Assembly: GCF_001695575.1 (NCBI RefSeq)
Contig: NZ_LUAX01000001.1
Coordinates: 1,736,001 to 1,800,000 of the forward strand
Reading direction: 5' to 3'
DNA length: 64,000 nt
DNA from: Vibrio europaeus
GTDB taxonomy: Bacteria > Pseudomonadota > Gammaproteobacteria > Enterobacterales > Vibrionaceae
Shown here: positions 27,664-36,581 of the stretch, piece by piece
Layout of the letters: every line of letters begins with the position of its first letter
Position numbering within the stretch: position 1 is the first letter of the stretch
Notes under the pieces: model-generated
Database searches by the model: none
Told to the model about the DNA's origin: nothing
The model's input: only the letters and a program-made list of their open reading frames with translations
Position numbers and translations under genes: made by a program

Positions 27664-28139
27664 GACTCCACCTTAAAGTGTCCAGATTTACCACCGGTTT
27701 TTTCTAGTAAACGAACTTGGCCAATCACCATATCTTTCTGTACTGCTTTGCACATATCGTAAATGGTTAGCGCAGCAACAGAAGCGGCAGTCAGGGCTTC
27801 CATTTCAACCCCAGTCTTACCCGCTAGCTTACATACAGACTCGATACGAACCATATTTTCAGCTTCGATTGCTTCTAGCTGTACTTCAACTTTTGACAGC
27901 AGTAACGGATGACAAAGTGGAATTAAATCCCACGTTTTCTTCGCCGCTTGAATACCGGCAATACGCGCGGTCGCAAACACGTCACCTTTATGATGAGAAC
28001 CAGAAACAATCAATTGCAAAGTCTCAGGTGCCATATGTACAAAAGCTTCAGCGCGAGCTTCGCGCACCGTCTCTGCTTTGGCCGAGACATCAACCATGTT
28101 TGCTTCACCAGAAGCGTTGATATGAGTGAATTCGCTCAT
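27660..28139 (-). CDS. moaC: Cyclic pyranopterin monophosphate synthase MoaC
   Basis: A 159-residue enzyme that turns the MoaA product into cyclic pyranopterin monophosphate. The family blocks [27 protein letters not shown] and [18 protein letters not shown] are intact. It is in the moa operon, 15 bases after moaB, with GGAGCAGCT upstream of its ATG. Confidence 0.97.
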   Translation of the reverse strand: MSEFTHINASGEANMVDVSAKAETVREARAEAFVHMAPETLQLIVSGSHHKGDVFATARIAGIQAAKKTWDLIPLCHPLLLSKVEVQLEAIEAENMVRIESVCKLAGKTGVEMEALTAASVAALTIYDMCKAVQKDMVIGQVRLLEKTGGKSGHFKVES

Positions 28140-28154
28140 TAGCTGCTCCTGAAA

Positions 28155-28667
28155 TTAAACCGCTAGGTGAGGCATAAAGTTACAAGGGCGATGGCTTGCA
28201 TCAAGTTGTTGCTTGATGATCTTTGTCCAACCAGTACGGCACGCGCCCGTAGAACCCGGCATAGCAAAAATCACAGTATGGTTAGCAAAACCCGCGATTG
28301 CGCGAGATTGAATGGTAGAAGTGCCAATCTCTTCATAAGAGACCATGCGGAATAGTTCACCAAAACCTTCGACTTCTTTGTCAAATAGAGGTTTTAGCGC
28401 TTCAGGCGTGCTGTCGCGAGAAGTAAAACCTGTACCGCCAGTAATCATTACTGCTTGCACATTTTCGTCTGCAATCCACTGAGAGACGATAGCGCGAATC
28501 TTGTACATATCATCAATAACAATCTTCTTATCGACAATGTTATGACCCGCTTCTTTTGCATTCTCAACTAGGTAGCCACCTGAAGTATCGTTTTCTTCAG
28601 TGCGCGTATCAGAAACGGTTAGAACTGCGATATTTGCTGGTTGAAATTTGCTTTCTGCGTGACCCAT
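28155..28667 (-). CDS. moaB: Molybdenum cofactor biosynthesis protein MoaB
   Basis: A 170-residue MoaB/MogA-type protein with the molybdopterin-binding fold: AVLTVSDTRTEENDTSGGYL near the start and ITGGTGFTSRDSTPEAL in the middle. In E. coli MoaB is dispensable and its adenylyltransferase activity is weak; its operon position between moaA and moaC is standard. Confidence 0.95.
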   Translation of the reverse strand: MGHAESKFQPANIAVLTVSDTRTEENDTSGGYLVENAKEAGHNIVDKKIVIDDMYKIRAIVSQWIADENVQAVMITGGTGFTSRDSTPEALKPLFDKEVEGFGELFRMVSYEEIGTSTIQSRAIAGFANHTVIFAMPGSTGACRTGWTKIIKQQLDASHRPCNFMPHLAV

Positions 28668-28743
28668 TTGTTCACCTATAGTTTTGTCAAAGTCAGTTCA
28701 CGCCCACTCAAACGCGAGCATGATGTTTGATTAATGATGTGTA

Positions 28744-29733
28744 TCAGCCACCGATCGAGGCCAAGTGCGGAGTCATGCCTGAATTTCCATCATGGAGGAA
28801 ATGGCTCACCGACTTGGTTTGCAGCTGCTGTTGAATTCGTTCGATTAGTTCTGGTTCTTGAGCGTCTTGTTGAAGTAAGTCGCGTAACTCAACGCCATGA
28901 TCACCAAACAGACATAAGTGAAGCTTACCTTTAGCGGATACACGCAAGCGGTTACAGCTTTCACAAAAGTCTTTTTCATACGGCATGATCAAACCGATCT
29001 CACCTTGGTAATCAGGGTGGACAAAAACCTGAGCAGGACCGTCGTTCTTATCTCGCACTTTGAGTAGCCAGCCATTGGCTATCAACTGATTGCGAATCGC
29101 GACACCGGAAACATGGTGACGTTGGAACAGTTCATCCATTTCCCCGGTTTGCATCAGCTCGATAAAGCGAAGTTGGATTGGACGGTCTTTAATCCAGTTT
29201 AGAAAGGCGGGTAGCTCGTGCGCATTCAGATCCTTCATCAATACAACGTTGACTTTGACCTGGTCGTAACCCACTTCAAAAGCGCGGTCAATGCCCGCCA
29301 TCACTTGGGTAAATTTATTTTCACCAGTGATTTGATGGAACATGCGTGGGTCTAAGCTATCAACACTGACATTAATATGTGTCAGCCCTGCCTCTTTCCA
29401 ATCGGCGACTTGCTTTTCCATACGGTAGCCGTTGGTTGTCGTCGCAACTTTACGAATACCCTGCGTTGAAGCAACGGTATGAATAATATCGTTGAAATCT
29501 TTACGTAGGCTTGGCTCACCGCCAGTAATACGTACTTTTGAGGTACCGCAGTCAGCAAACGCTCTCACGACACGTTTTATCTCTGGCAGAGCTAAAAAAG
29601 ACGAGTTTTTTTGCCCGGAAGGCTTATAGCCATCAGGCAGACAATATGTGCATTTGAAGTTACAGACATCTGTAACGGAAAGTCGCAAGTAATAAAACTT
29701 GCGATGGAATCTATCTTCGAATTGTTGCGCCAC
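28744..29733 (-). CDS. moaA: GTP 3',8-cyclase MoaA
   Basis: A 329-residue radical SAM enzyme that rearranges GTP in the first step of molybdopterin synthesis. The SAM cluster motif is CNFKCTYC, the second C-terminal cluster is in [10 protein letters not shown] plus a later Cys, and the activating C-terminal Gly-Gly is present (LASIGG). I place the start at the GTG at 29733, because AAGG lies 7 bases upstream and the length then equals E. coli MoaA; the TTG at 29748 lies within the leader. The leader carries a probable Moco riboswitch. Confidence 0.96.
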   Translation of the reverse strand: MAQQFEDRFHRKFYYLRLSVTDVCNFKCTYCLPDGYKPSGQKNSSFLALPEIKRVVRAFADCGTSKVRITGGEPSLRKDFNDIIHTVASTQGIRKVATTTNGYRMEKQVADWKEAGLTHINVSVDSLDPRMFHQITGENKFTQVMAGIDRAFEVGYDQVKVNVVLMKDLNAHELPAFLNWIKDRPIQLRFIELMQTGEMDELFQRHHVSGVAIRNQLIANGWLLKVRDKNDGPAQVFVHPDYQGEIGLIMPYEKDFCESCNRLRVSAKGKLHLCLFGDHGVELRDLLQQDAQEPELIERIQQQLQTKSVSHFLHDGNSGMTPHLASIGG

Positions 29734-29737
29734 GGAA

Positions 29738-29865
29738 CACCTTTCCAAACACGGGAGGCATAATCATTTCCAAGTATGCCCTTGTGACAACATGTCACTG
29801 GCTCAATAGGCTTATCACTCTGGACTTAGCTTATAGAGCTCGGAGTTATGGCAACTACCTATCAT
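29738..29865 (-). ncRNA. Probable Moco (molybdenum cofactor) riboswitch in the moaA leader
   Basis: The minus-strand leader shows a GTGACA-TGT-TGTCAC hairpin (29784-29798), then GGGCATA, a GGAAA-containing loop and TATGCCTCCCG (stem 29757-29762 with 29775-29780), ending about 20 bases before the moaA start. The layout and the ATGCCTCCCG stretch match my memory of the Moco RNA motif found before moaA in enterobacteria and relatives. In E. coli it lowers moa translation when cofactor is plentiful. A covariance search was not possible. Confidence 0.65.
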
Positions 29866-30024
29866 TTTCGGTAGTGCTGATAAATAAAATACTTAATAAT
29901 TGTGTGTGATTCTACCCTCAAATTGAAAAAATCGTGCTTGGAGCCCAATTTACCCAATATTGAGTATTGGTTATTAATGCAATAATCTAAATTGTAGTTG
30001 GTTATGAATAAAAAGAAGCTCAGC

Positions 30025-30912
30025 ATGACAATTTACGCTAGCAATAAAGTGGTCGCTGTCGGTGGAGGCCACGGCCTTGGACGTATGCTTGCGGCACTCA
30101 AAGATTTTGGCTCAAATGCAACGGGGATTGTTGCTACCACAGATAACGGCGGCTCCACTGGTCGCATTCGCAATTGCCAAGGCGGCATTGCATGGGGAGA
30201 TACACGCAACTGTATCAATCAGCTTATCACTGATCCTTCCATCAGTTCGATGATGTTTGAATACCGATTCAAAGGTGCTGGAGAACTTGATGGGCATAAT
30301 CTGGGTAACTTGATGCTCACCGCTCTCGACAACCTGTCAGTTCGCCCTCTAGATGCCACAAACCTGATTCGCAATATGCTCAAGGTTGATGTCAATATCA
30401 TCCCGATGTCGGAGCACCCATCAGATTTAAAGGCGCTTGCGCCAGATGGACGTTGGGTCACAGGCGAGACCAGTGTTGACGAGATGCCCGAGAAGTTGAT
30501 TCGGCTCGATCTCGAACCGGAAGTCCCTGCCACTAAAGAAGGTGTACAAGCTGTTGAAGAAGCTGACGCGATTATTCTCGGCCCAGGCAGTTTTCTGACC
30601 AGTATTATGCCGCCACTGCTGATCCCAGAGGTCGGTCGAGCGATTGCCAATAACCGCAAAGCAAAACTGGTGTTTGTTGAGAACCTTTCACCTGAGTACG
30701 GCCCTGCTGGACAAATGACATTACAAGAAAAATTGGAATGGTGTGAGCGTTCTTGCCAAGGTCGCAAAATAGATATCGTTCTGGGTGAAACACCTCATCC
30801 AGAGCTTGAAGAGTGGAACTGCGTCACAACGCCTCTAGCCTCACCCAATCGCGACTGGCGTCACGACAGGGCTAAGCTGCAACAAGCGATTGAGTGGTTA
30901 CTGGTTGAATAG
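30025..30912 (+). CDS. YvcK/CofD family protein (YbhK-like gluconeogenesis factor)
   Basis: A 295-residue protein of the YvcK/CofD-like fold, homologous to E. coli YbhK, which also lies by moaA. The nucleotide-sugar-binding motifs VAVGGGHGLGRMLAAL, TTDNGGSTGRIR, SGHNLGN-like (DGHNLGNLML) and ILGPGSFLTSIMPPLL are intact. In Bacillus YvcK supports growth on gluconeogenic carbon and binds UDP-sugars; the enzymatic role in gamma-proteobacteria is unknown. In-frame starts exist at 30004 and 29998, but the one at 30025 gives the family's usual N-terminus. The last 15 bases overlap the 3' end of luxU on the other strand. Confidence 0.9.
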   Translation: MTIYASNKVVAVGGGHGLGRMLAALKDFGSNATGIVATTDNGGSTGRIRNCQGGIAWGDTRNCINQLITDPSISSMMFEYRFKGAGELDGHNLGNLMLTALDNLSVRPLDATNLIRNMLKVDVNIIPMSEHPSDLKALAPDGRWVTGETSVDEMPEKLIRLDLEPEVPATKEGVQAVEEADAIILGPGSFLTSIMPPLLIPEVGRAIANNRKAKLVFVENLSPEYGPAGQMTLQEKLEWCERSCQGRKIDIVLGETPHPELEEWNCVTTPLASPNRDWRHDRAKLQQAIEWLLVE

Positions 30913-31239
30913 TTGCTGATATCTCTGCTGGGTTTCACTCAGTAGAGATAACATTTGCTGTTTATTGCTTTCTGATTCGAGGGAAGTGCCAGACTTCGCA
31001 CTAGAGTCCACCTCTGCAGAATACGCGCGAAGTGCTTCTGCACCAAAACTGGCCGCACTGCTTTTTAATGCGTGACTGATCTCTTTCAAGTATTGCTCTT
31101 GCTCTTGGCCTTCGATTTGCGAGAGCTTATCGATATACATTTGCAACTCGTTTAAAAATATCTCAAGCAAAACAGGGACATTTTCAGCACCAATTTCACT
31201 AGCGAGTCGGTCGATTTTACTTTGATCTAAAATGTCCAC
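30898..31239 (-). CDS. luxU: Quorum-sensing phosphorelay protein LuxU
   Basis: A 113-residue histidine phosphotransfer protein that passes phosphate from the LuxQ/LuxN-type sensors to LuxO. The phospho-accepting histidine is H56 in LKEISHALKSSAASFGA, as in V. harveyi LuxU. The start is the GTG at 31239, which shares its G with the luxO stop (TAGTG) and has AAGGAAG 7 bases upstream; the ATG at 31263 would lie in luxO. It converges on and overlaps the yvcK-like gene by 15 bases. Confidence 0.94.
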   Translation of the reverse strand: MDILDQSKIDRLASEIGAENVPVLLEIFLNELQMYIDKLSQIEGQEQEQYLKEISHALKSSAASFGAEALRAYSAEVDSSAKSGTSLESESNKQQMLSLLSETQQRYQQLFNQ

Positions 31240-32633
31240 TATTGTACTTCCTTGGCATTCCACGCTTGTAGTTTTCTGTAAATCGTTGATGGGCTTACAT
31301 CCAAATAGCCCGCGGCTTTCGGTATGTTACCATCACACGCTTTTATTGCCTGCTCAATGGCATTTTTCTCAGTAAGCCACAAAGGGAAGATATCTTGTAC
31401 TGAGACTGTTTCATTTTGCGGCCTAGTCACTCGAATCTCATTTTTTGAAGGCTGATTGAGTGGTGGTGGCAACATGGCTAAATCAATCTCACGGCCATTA
31501 TTTAATACCACCACATTACGTAAAACATTTTGCAGCTGGCGTACATTGCCCGGCCATTCGTAGCGCGCGAAACGGTCGACGACCTCAGCCGCCAAACGCA
31601 CAAAATCTTTACCCTCTTCCTTAGACATGAAACCCAGCAGTGAATAGGCAATTTCAATGATATCGTCACCGCGTTCACGCAAAGGTGGCAAATGAAGAGG
31701 AATAACATACAAACGATAGTACAAATCTTCGCGAAAGCGCCCTTCTTCGACTTCTTTCCAAGGATCTTTATTGGTTGCACAAACAAAACGTACATCCACG
31801 CTCTTCATCTTCGACGAACCAACTTTCTGGAAAGTACCAGTTTGAATAAAACGTAATAGCTTAGTTTGCAAATCTAAGTCCATTTCACACAGCTCATCAA
31901 GGAAAAGCGTGCCGCCATCAGCAAGCTCCGCCGCACCTTGGCGATCCGTAGCAGCACCGGTAAATGCGCCTTTAACGTGACCAAATAGCTCACTTTCAAT
32001 CAGATCTTTTGGGATGGCAGCACAGTTGATGGCAATAAACGGTTTGTCACCACGTTTACTGGTTGCGTGAATTGCTTCTGCACACACTTCTTTACCAGTA
32101 CCACTTTCTCCAGTAATAAAGATACTGGCTTTACTCGTCGCCGCCGAGTCAATGGTTCTGTAAACCGCCTGCATCGTTTGACTACTGCCGATGAAACCTT
32201 GATATCCCTGACTTCCCGAATTATCACCTTCGTTTTTCAGCTTGTTCGCTTTACGCAGAGCGTTGTTAACTGTTACACGGAGTCGATCAGCTTCACAGGG
32301 TTTAATTAGGAAGTCTTGCGCGCCATGACGCATTGCTTCTACGGCGGTATCAATCGAACCATGCGCGGTCATAAAAATAACGGGCACATCCGGGTTCTTT
32401 TCTTTCACCGCGTGCAAGACGTCCATACCTGTCATATCAGGTAATCGCAGATCGAGCAGGATAAGGTCTGGAGTTCGAAAATTGAGGCTATCAATGGCAT
32501 CACGGCCAGTGCCGACAATGTTGATATCAATTTGCAGTGGCGTGAGATAAGAACGATACAGCGCCGCTACAGAGGCGGTATCTTCAACCATCAACAAATA
32601 CTTTGAGTTTTTTTCTTGTGTATTATATTGCAT
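31239..32633 (-). CDS. luxO: Quorum-sensing sigma-54-dependent response regulator LuxO
   Basis: A 464-residue NtrC-type regulator. The receiver domain has the phospho-acceptor D61 (ILLDLRLPD), equal to D47 in V. harveyi numbering, which starts at the later Met. The AAA+ domain carries the Walker A GESGTGKE and the sigma-54 contact loop GAFTGA, and a Fis-type helix-turn-helix ends the protein ([14 protein letters not shown]). At low cell density phosphorylated LuxO activates the Qrr small RNAs; one (Qrr1) is encoded divergently right upstream. luxU follows with a one-base overlap. Confidence 0.97.
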   Translation of the reverse strand: MQYNTQEKNSKYLLMVEDTASVAALYRSYLTPLQIDINIVGTGRDAIDSLNFRTPDLILLDLRLPDMTGMDVLHAVKEKNPDVPVIFMTAHGSIDTAVEAMRHGAQDFLIKPCEADRLRVTVNNALRKANKLKNEGDNSGSQGYQGFIGSSQTMQAVYRTIDSAATSKASIFITGESGTGKEVCAEAIHATSKRGDKPFIAINCAAIPKDLIESELFGHVKGAFTGAATDRQGAAELADGGTLFLDELCEMDLDLQTKLLRFIQTGTFQKVGSSKMKSVDVRFVCATNKDPWKEVEEGRFREDLYYRLYVIPLHLPPLRERGDDIIEIAYSLLGFMSKEEGKDFVRLAAEVVDRFARYEWPGNVRQLQNVLRNVVVLNNGREIDLAMLPPPLNQPSKNEIRVTRPQNETVSVQDIFPLWLTEKNAIEQAIKACDGNIPKAAGYLDVSPSTIYRKLQAWNAKEVQ

Positions 32634-32682
32634 AACCTAGCCAAGGCCTTCTTCGCATTTATATAAATAATCGCATTGCGCT

Positions 32683-32695
32683 TTGCATTATGCAA
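32683..32695 (+). promoter_or_regulatory. LuxO binding site (upstream activating sequence of qrr1)
   Basis: TTGCATTATGCAA is a perfect 5-3-5 palindrome and fits the known LuxO site TTGCA-W3-TGCAA. It lies about 90-100 bases before the predicted Qrr1 start, between luxO and qrr1. Confidence 0.8.
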
Positions 32696-32757
32696 TTTAA
32701 AACACGAAATAGTCTTGAATAGGGTGATGAATAACGCATTTTGAGGCCAATTTAATT

Positions 32758-32772
32758 TGGCACGCTATATGC
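32758..32772 (+). promoter_or_regulatory. Sigma-54 promoter of qrr1
   Basis: TGGCAC-GCTAT-ATGC has GG at -24 and GC at -12 with the required 10 bases between them; the expected start is near 32783. Confidence 0.88.
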
Positions 32773-32782
32773 TAAATCTACT

Positions 32783-32879
32783 ATGACCCTCATGGGTCAC
32801 CTAGCCAACTGACGTTGTTAGTGAACTTAGTATTCACAAATTACAGCCAGTAGAACCAAGTTTCTACTGGCTATTTTTT
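32783..32879 (+). ncRNA. qrr1: Quorum regulatory small RNA Qrr1
   Basis: The sequence starts with the hairpin TGACCCTCATGGGTCA, then the strictly conserved Qrr core CTAGCCAACTGACGTTGTTA that pairs with luxR/hapR-type, luxO and aphA mRNAs, a second stem (GTGAAC...TATTCAC), and a terminator AGCCAGTAGAA/TTTCTACTGGCT with a U-run. The position between luxO and uvrB is that of Qrr1 in other vibrios. With Hfq it represses the master regulator at low cell density. The 5' end is predicted from the promoter. Confidence 0.95.
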
Positions 32880-32894
32880 CGTCTTGAATTCGTG

Positions 32895-34925
32895 TTAGCT
32901 ATTAACAATAAACTGCTTGCGAAGCTTATCTATCTCATCTCTCTTCTGCGCTGCAAGTTCAAACTCTAAGTCTTGGGCATGTTGATACATCTGCGCTTCT
33001 AGTTTGCTAATCTCTTTATCAAGTTGCTGAGGCGTCATCACATCATAGCTCTGCGAAGGCTCAGCCACTTTAGACAATGGAACAGTCTTACTAACGCGCT
33101 GCTTCTTACTCTTGGTAATGTCACCTAGTTCCATAATGTCTTTAACATTACGTTTTAGTGCTTGGGGCTCAATGCCCATCTTCTCGTTGTAATCTTGCTG
33201 TTTTTCGCGACGACGATCAGTTTCACCCATCGCCTTTTCCATGGACTTAGTAATGCGGTCTGCATACAGAATCGCTTTACCCGCCACATTACGTGCTGCA
33301 CGGCCAATCGTCTGGATAAGCGAACGCTCTGAACGCAAGAAACCTTCTTTATCAGCATCCAAAATCGCCACTAAGGATACTTCTGGCATATCTAAGCCTT
33401 CACGAAGTAAGTTGATTCCCACCAACACATCAAACTCTCCAAGACGCAAGTCGCGAATGATTTCGACCCTTTCCACCGTATCAATATCTGAGTGTAGATA
33501 GCGAACCTTAACATCGTGCTCAGTCAGGTATTCTGTTAAATCTTCCGCCATTCTCTTGGTTAGAGTCGTCACCAGAACTCGCTCATCTTTAGCGGCGCGA
33601 ATACGAATTTCTGACAGCAGATCATCCACCTGTGTTGCAACCGGACGCACTTCAAGTTGAGGATCGAGCAAGCCTGTAGGACGAACAACCTGATCCGCAA
33701 TTTCACCATCGGATTTCTCTAGCTCATAATTACCTGGCGTTGCAGAGACAAATATCGTCTGAGGCGAAATGGATTCAAACTCTTCGAACTTCATCGGTCG
33801 ATTGTCGAGTGCCGAAGGTAGGCGGAAACCAAACTCCACCAGCGTCTCTTTACGAGAGCGGTCACCTTTGTACATGGCACCAATCTGAGGCACGGTAACG
33901 TGGGATTCATCAATGATCAGCAAACCATCGTGAGGCAAGTAATCAAACAAGGTTGGTGGCGGCTCGCCCTCACTACGACCACTTAGATAGCGTGAGTAGT
34001 TTTCGATACCTGAACAAAAGCCCAGCTCGTTCATCATCTCAATATCAAACTGAGTACGCTGCGAGATACGCTGCTCTTCAAGCAGTTTATTGTTATCAAG
34101 TAAGTGTTTCTTGCGCCCTTCAAGCTCCACTTTAATTTTCTCTATCGCATCAAGAATTCGCTCTCTTGGCGTGACATAGTGGGTTTTGGGATAAATCGTG
34201 TAACGTGCCAAGTCTCGCTGTTTGACTGCTCCTGTCAGCGGATCAAACACGCTAATACAATCAATCTCATCATCGAACATCTCGATACGCACCGCATCTT
34301 GATCGGATTCAGCCGGAAAGATATCAATCACTTCGCCACGCACGCGGAACTGACCACGCTCAAATGCGACGTCATTGCGGCTATATTGCAGCTCAGCTAG
34401 GCGACGCAGAATATCGCGCTGATCCATCACATCACCACGGCGGATATGTAGCATCATTTGCAGATAAGATTCAGGATCACCCAAACCATAAATCGCCGAT
34501 ACAGAAGCGACAATAATGGCATCTTTACGTTCTAATAGGGCTTTGGTCGCAGAGAGACGCATCTGCTCAATATGCGCGTTAACGGAAGCATCTTTCTCGA
34601 TAAAGGTATCGGTCGTGGGCACATAGGCTTCAGGCTGGTAGTAATCGTAGTAAGAAACAAAGTATTCAACGGCATTATTAGGGAAGAAAGATTTCATCTC
34701 ACCATAAAGCTGAGCCGCTAGCGTTTTATTCGGAGCAAGTAGAATAGCTGGACGCTGAGCGCTCGCAATTACGTTGGCAAGTGTAAAAGTTTTTCCTGAA
34801 CCAGTTACGCCAAGTAAAGTTTGGTGGGCTAAACCTGAATCAAGACCATCAAGTAGTTGCTCAATCGCGGTGGGCTGATCGCCAGAGGGCTTATAATCAG
34901 ACACTAAATCAAAAACTTTGCTCAT
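32895..34925 (-). CDS. uvrB: UvrABC system protein B (excinuclease subunit B)
   Basis: A 676-residue helicase-like subunit of nucleotide excision repair that verifies damage and loads UvrC. The Walker A GVTGSGKT is at about 39-46, the beta-hairpin [12 protein letters not shown] at about 92-103, the helicase motifs ([18 protein letters not shown]) are intact, and the C-terminal UVR domain (about 635-670) for UvrC contact is present. A perfect LexA box lies 43 bases upstream, so the gene should be SOS-induced. Confidence 0.98.
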   Translation of the reverse strand: MSKVFDLVSDYKPSGDQPTAIEQLLDGLDSGLAHQTLLGVTGSGKTFTLANVIASAQRPAILLAPNKTLAAQLYGEMKSFFPNNAVEYFVSYYDYYQPEAYVPTTDTFIEKDASVNAHIEQMRLSATKALLERKDAIIVASVSAIYGLGDPESYLQMMLHIRRGDVMDQRDILRRLAELQYSRNDVAFERGQFRVRGEVIDIFPAESDQDAVRIEMFDDEIDCISVFDPLTGAVKQRDLARYTIYPKTHYVTPRERILDAIEKIKVELEGRKKHLLDNNKLLEEQRISQRTQFDIEMMNELGFCSGIENYSRYLSGRSEGEPPPTLFDYLPHDGLLIIDESHVTVPQIGAMYKGDRSRKETLVEFGFRLPSALDNRPMKFEEFESISPQTIFVSATPGNYELEKSDGEIADQVVRPTGLLDPQLEVRPVATQVDDLLSEIRIRAAKDERVLVTTLTKRMAEDLTEYLTEHDVKVRYLHSDIDTVERVEIIRDLRLGEFDVLVGINLLREGLDMPEVSLVAILDADKEGFLRSERSLIQTIGRAARNVAGKAILYADRITKSMEKAMGETDRRREKQQDYNEKMGIEPQALKRNVKDIMELGDITKSKKQRVSKTVPLSKVAEPSQSYDVMTPQQLDKEISKLEAQMYQHAQDLEFELAAQKRDEIDKLRKQFIVNS

Positions 34926-34967
34926 ACTTCATCTCTGTCTAGTCATACGTTGTAGACTCTATTGTGG

Positions 34968-34983
34968 CTGTATATATATACAG
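34968..34983. promoter_or_regulatory. LexA (SOS) box of uvrB
   Basis: CTGTATATATATACAG is identical to the ideal LexA operator and perfectly palindromic. It lies 43 bases before the uvrB ATG. Confidence 0.93.
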
Positions 34984-35122
34984 ACTCAAGCGATAACGAA
35001 AAAATTAATCTCTGTTTTGCATAAAGTGGCATTTTGCCGCTAGATCATTACCTTTAATCCTGATATTATCTTCCGCCCTGCTAGAGATCTACCTCGAAAA
35101 CAAACCCAAACAAGCCCACAGC

Positions 35123-35131
35123 TTATCCACA
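35123..35131 (+). promoter_or_regulatory. DnaA box
   Basis: TTATCCACA, a perfect high-affinity DnaA box, in the gap upstream of uvrB. Confidence 0.6.
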
Positions 35132-35315
35132 TTTTTATCTTGTTTTTAATTTAGTCCACACAATTCGAATATCTTCGAGTCGATAATTCTTTCAACTTTT
35201 TCACGCTTAAATCACCATATAACAACACTTTACTAGCCAGTATTCCAATTTCAGCTCAATGAGAATGAATGCTATTTTTACAATCTCCTGACTTACTCAA
35301 ATTTCACCCACATGG

Positions 35316-35338
35316 TTATCCACAATTTTGGTGGATAA
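35316..35338. promoter_or_regulatory. Inverted pair of DnaA boxes
   Basis: TTATCCACA on the plus strand faces GGTGGATAA (TTATCCACC on the minus strand) 5 bases away; the arms TTATCCAC/GTGGATAA are perfect over 8 bases. With the box at 35123 this gives three boxes, as in E. coli DARS cores, though the spacing differs. Confidence 0.55.
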
Positions 35339-35424
35339 GTAAATCTACCCCTTATTTGGTAAGGGCTTCGGGAAAGTAAAGTATTTTTTATGTGTTTTTT
35401 TTCGTTACAATCGCACCAATCGTG

Positions 35425-35453
35425 TTGACACTACTCTAGCTGGTCGCTAATAT
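35425..35453 (+). promoter_or_regulatory. Sigma-70 promoter of tRNA-Asn
   Basis: TTGACA, a 17-base spacer, and TAATAT: a near-consensus promoter ending 20 bases before the tRNA 5' end. Confidence 0.85.
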
Positions 35454-35472
35454 TCGCCTCGCTCAAAGCAAT

Positions 35473-35548
35473 TCCCCCTTAGTTCAGTTGGTAGAACGGC
35501 GGACTGTTAATCCGTATGTCGCAGGTTCGAGTCCCGCAGGGGGAGCCA
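35473..35548 (+). tRNA. tRNA-Asn (GTT)
   Basis: A 76-base cloverleaf with acceptor stem TCCCCCT/AGGGGGA, D-arm with AGTTCAGTTGGTAGA, anticodon loop CTGTTAA with anticodon GTT, T-arm GGTTCGAGTCC, discriminator G and an encoded CCA end. It is close to E. coli tRNA-Asn in sequence. It has its own promoter and terminator. Confidence 0.97.
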
Positions 35549-35555
35549 AATTCAG

Positions 35556-35585
35556 AAAAAGCCGTGTCGTAAGACGCGGCTTTTT
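35556..35585. terminator. Terminator after tRNA-Asn, possibly also for the GntR gene
   Basis: AAAAAGCCGTGTC pairs with GACGCGGCTTTTT across GTAA (one G-U pair), with A-run on one side and U-run on the other, so it can work in both directions. Confidence 0.88.
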
Positions 35586-35667
35586 CGTATCTGACGCTCC
35601 TGGTTTGTGCCAAACCAATGTCTCAGCCGAAACGTCGGACCGTCCTAGCCGCCCGCGTTAAGTCTCC

Positions 35668-36396
35668 CTATCCCACACTGTCAATGCGTATCATCACCGC
35701 ATCGGGGCGCCAATATTCCAGTTCACAGTCCATTAACTCGCCATCTTGTTTATAGTTGACTCGACATATTTTCAATACGGGCTGCCCTTGCGCTAAGTTC
35801 AGTGCTTTTGCAACATGAGCAGGCGCAGACGTTGGGATCACATCAAAACGGGAACGCTTGGTTTCATAACCGTACTTATCTTGGTAAATACTAGTCAGTG
35901 ACATGGTTAAGTTCTCCGACAAAATATCAGTAAACAAAGTCGCCTTTAGTACGTTCTCAACAAATAGAATGGCTCGACCATCTATATAGCGTAAGCGCTC
36001 AATGACATGAATCGGGGTGATCTGATCGATGTCTAATGCTTGGGCATATTCACCTGCTGCCATCTCACTACGAACACTGACAAGTTTAGTTTCTGCAATG
36101 CGATGTTGCTGGCGAATCATTTGATGGAAGTGCGAGCGTGATAATGGATTGTAGCAAATGCGCTCCGGTGACACATACCAACCGCGGCGCTCCTCGCGAT
36201 AGATTAATCCCTCCGTTTCCAAAGAGACTAATGCATCTTTGATCGTAATTCGTGTTGTCGAGAACAGCTCACTCAGTTTTCTTTCTGAAGGAAGCTTTTG
36301 ACCCTCAGACATGATTCCCGAATCAATCTGCTCTCTTAAGCTCGCTTTGATTTTTCCAAGCTGAGTTCTGGATTGGCTCGTTGCTGCTACTCTCAT
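35668..36396 (-). CDS. GntR/HutC-family regulator with UTRA domain
   Basis: A 242-residue regulator: a GntR winged helix (about residues 15-80, with LPSERKLSELFSTTRITIKDAL) and a C-terminal UTRA effector domain (about 95-240). In this family small metabolites release the protein from DNA; some members (PhnR, PhnF) control phosphonate genes. It is divergent from a transport and phosphoester-hydrolysis operon and most likely controls it. A TGATCTAGTCCA motif lies 3 bases before its start codon and its twin sits before the operon, suggesting operators and autoregulation. The ligand is not known. Confidence 0.92.
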   Translation of the reverse strand: MRVAATSQSRTQLGKIKASLREQIDSGIMSEGQKLPSERKLSELFSTTRITIKDALVSLETEGLIYREERRGWYVSPERICYNPLSRSHFHQMIRQQHRIAETKLVSVRSEMAAGEYAQALDIDQITPIHVIERLRYIDGRAILFVENVLKATLFTDILSENLTMSLTSIYQDKYGYETKRSRFDVIPTSAPAHVAKALNLAQGQPVLKICRVNYKQDGELMDCELEYWRPDAVMIRIDSVG

Positions 36397-36399
36397 TGC

Positions 36400-36411
36400 T
36401 GATCTAGTCCA
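36400..36411. promoter_or_regulatory. Candidate operator, copy 1 (TGATCTAGTCCA)
   Basis: A 12-base motif with a CTAG centre, placed right at the start of the GntR-type gene. It recurs with one base change at 36582, next to the first operon gene. Confidence 0.5.
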
Positions 36412-36499
36412 TTAGTTGGTTTATGAGCAATGTAAGTCGTAGAGGTAACAGAAATATGACATACCCTATCTGCTGAACTAATCGCCAAATGAAACATAA

Positions 36500-36532
36500 C
36501 TGCCATTAAAACTCATTAAAACTGTCAAATAA
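36500..36532 (+). promoter_or_regulatory. Pho-box-like triple 11-base repeat
   Basis: CTGCCATTAAA, ACTCATTAAAA and CTGTCAAATAA follow one another in phase at 11-base steps. The first and third begin with near-matches to CTGTCAT, the PhoB half-site; the middle one is poor in that part, but all have the AT-rich spacer. It ends 75 bases before the binding-protein gene. Confidence 0.42.
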
Positions 36533-36581
36533 CTTGAGCTAAACCGTCACATTTTCTCCATAGCATACAAATCGAACTTAC

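Larger units (their letters stand above)
34926..35472. other. Gene-free AT-rich region with DnaA boxes, upstream of uvrB
   Basis: A 547-base stretch without a plausible gene. It holds, in order, the uvrB ribosome site and LexA box, a DnaA box at 35123, an inverted pair of DnaA boxes at 35316-35338, and the tRNA-Asn promoter. The rest is AT-rich with T-runs near 35389-35402. In E. coli the chromosomal element DARS1 also lies in the gap upstream of uvrB. Confidence 0.6.

Noticed and set aside
30219-30767. A 182-residue frame antisense to the yvcK-like gene
   Set aside because: Ser/Arg-rich composition typical of a shadow frame, no ribosome site and full overlap with a conserved gene.
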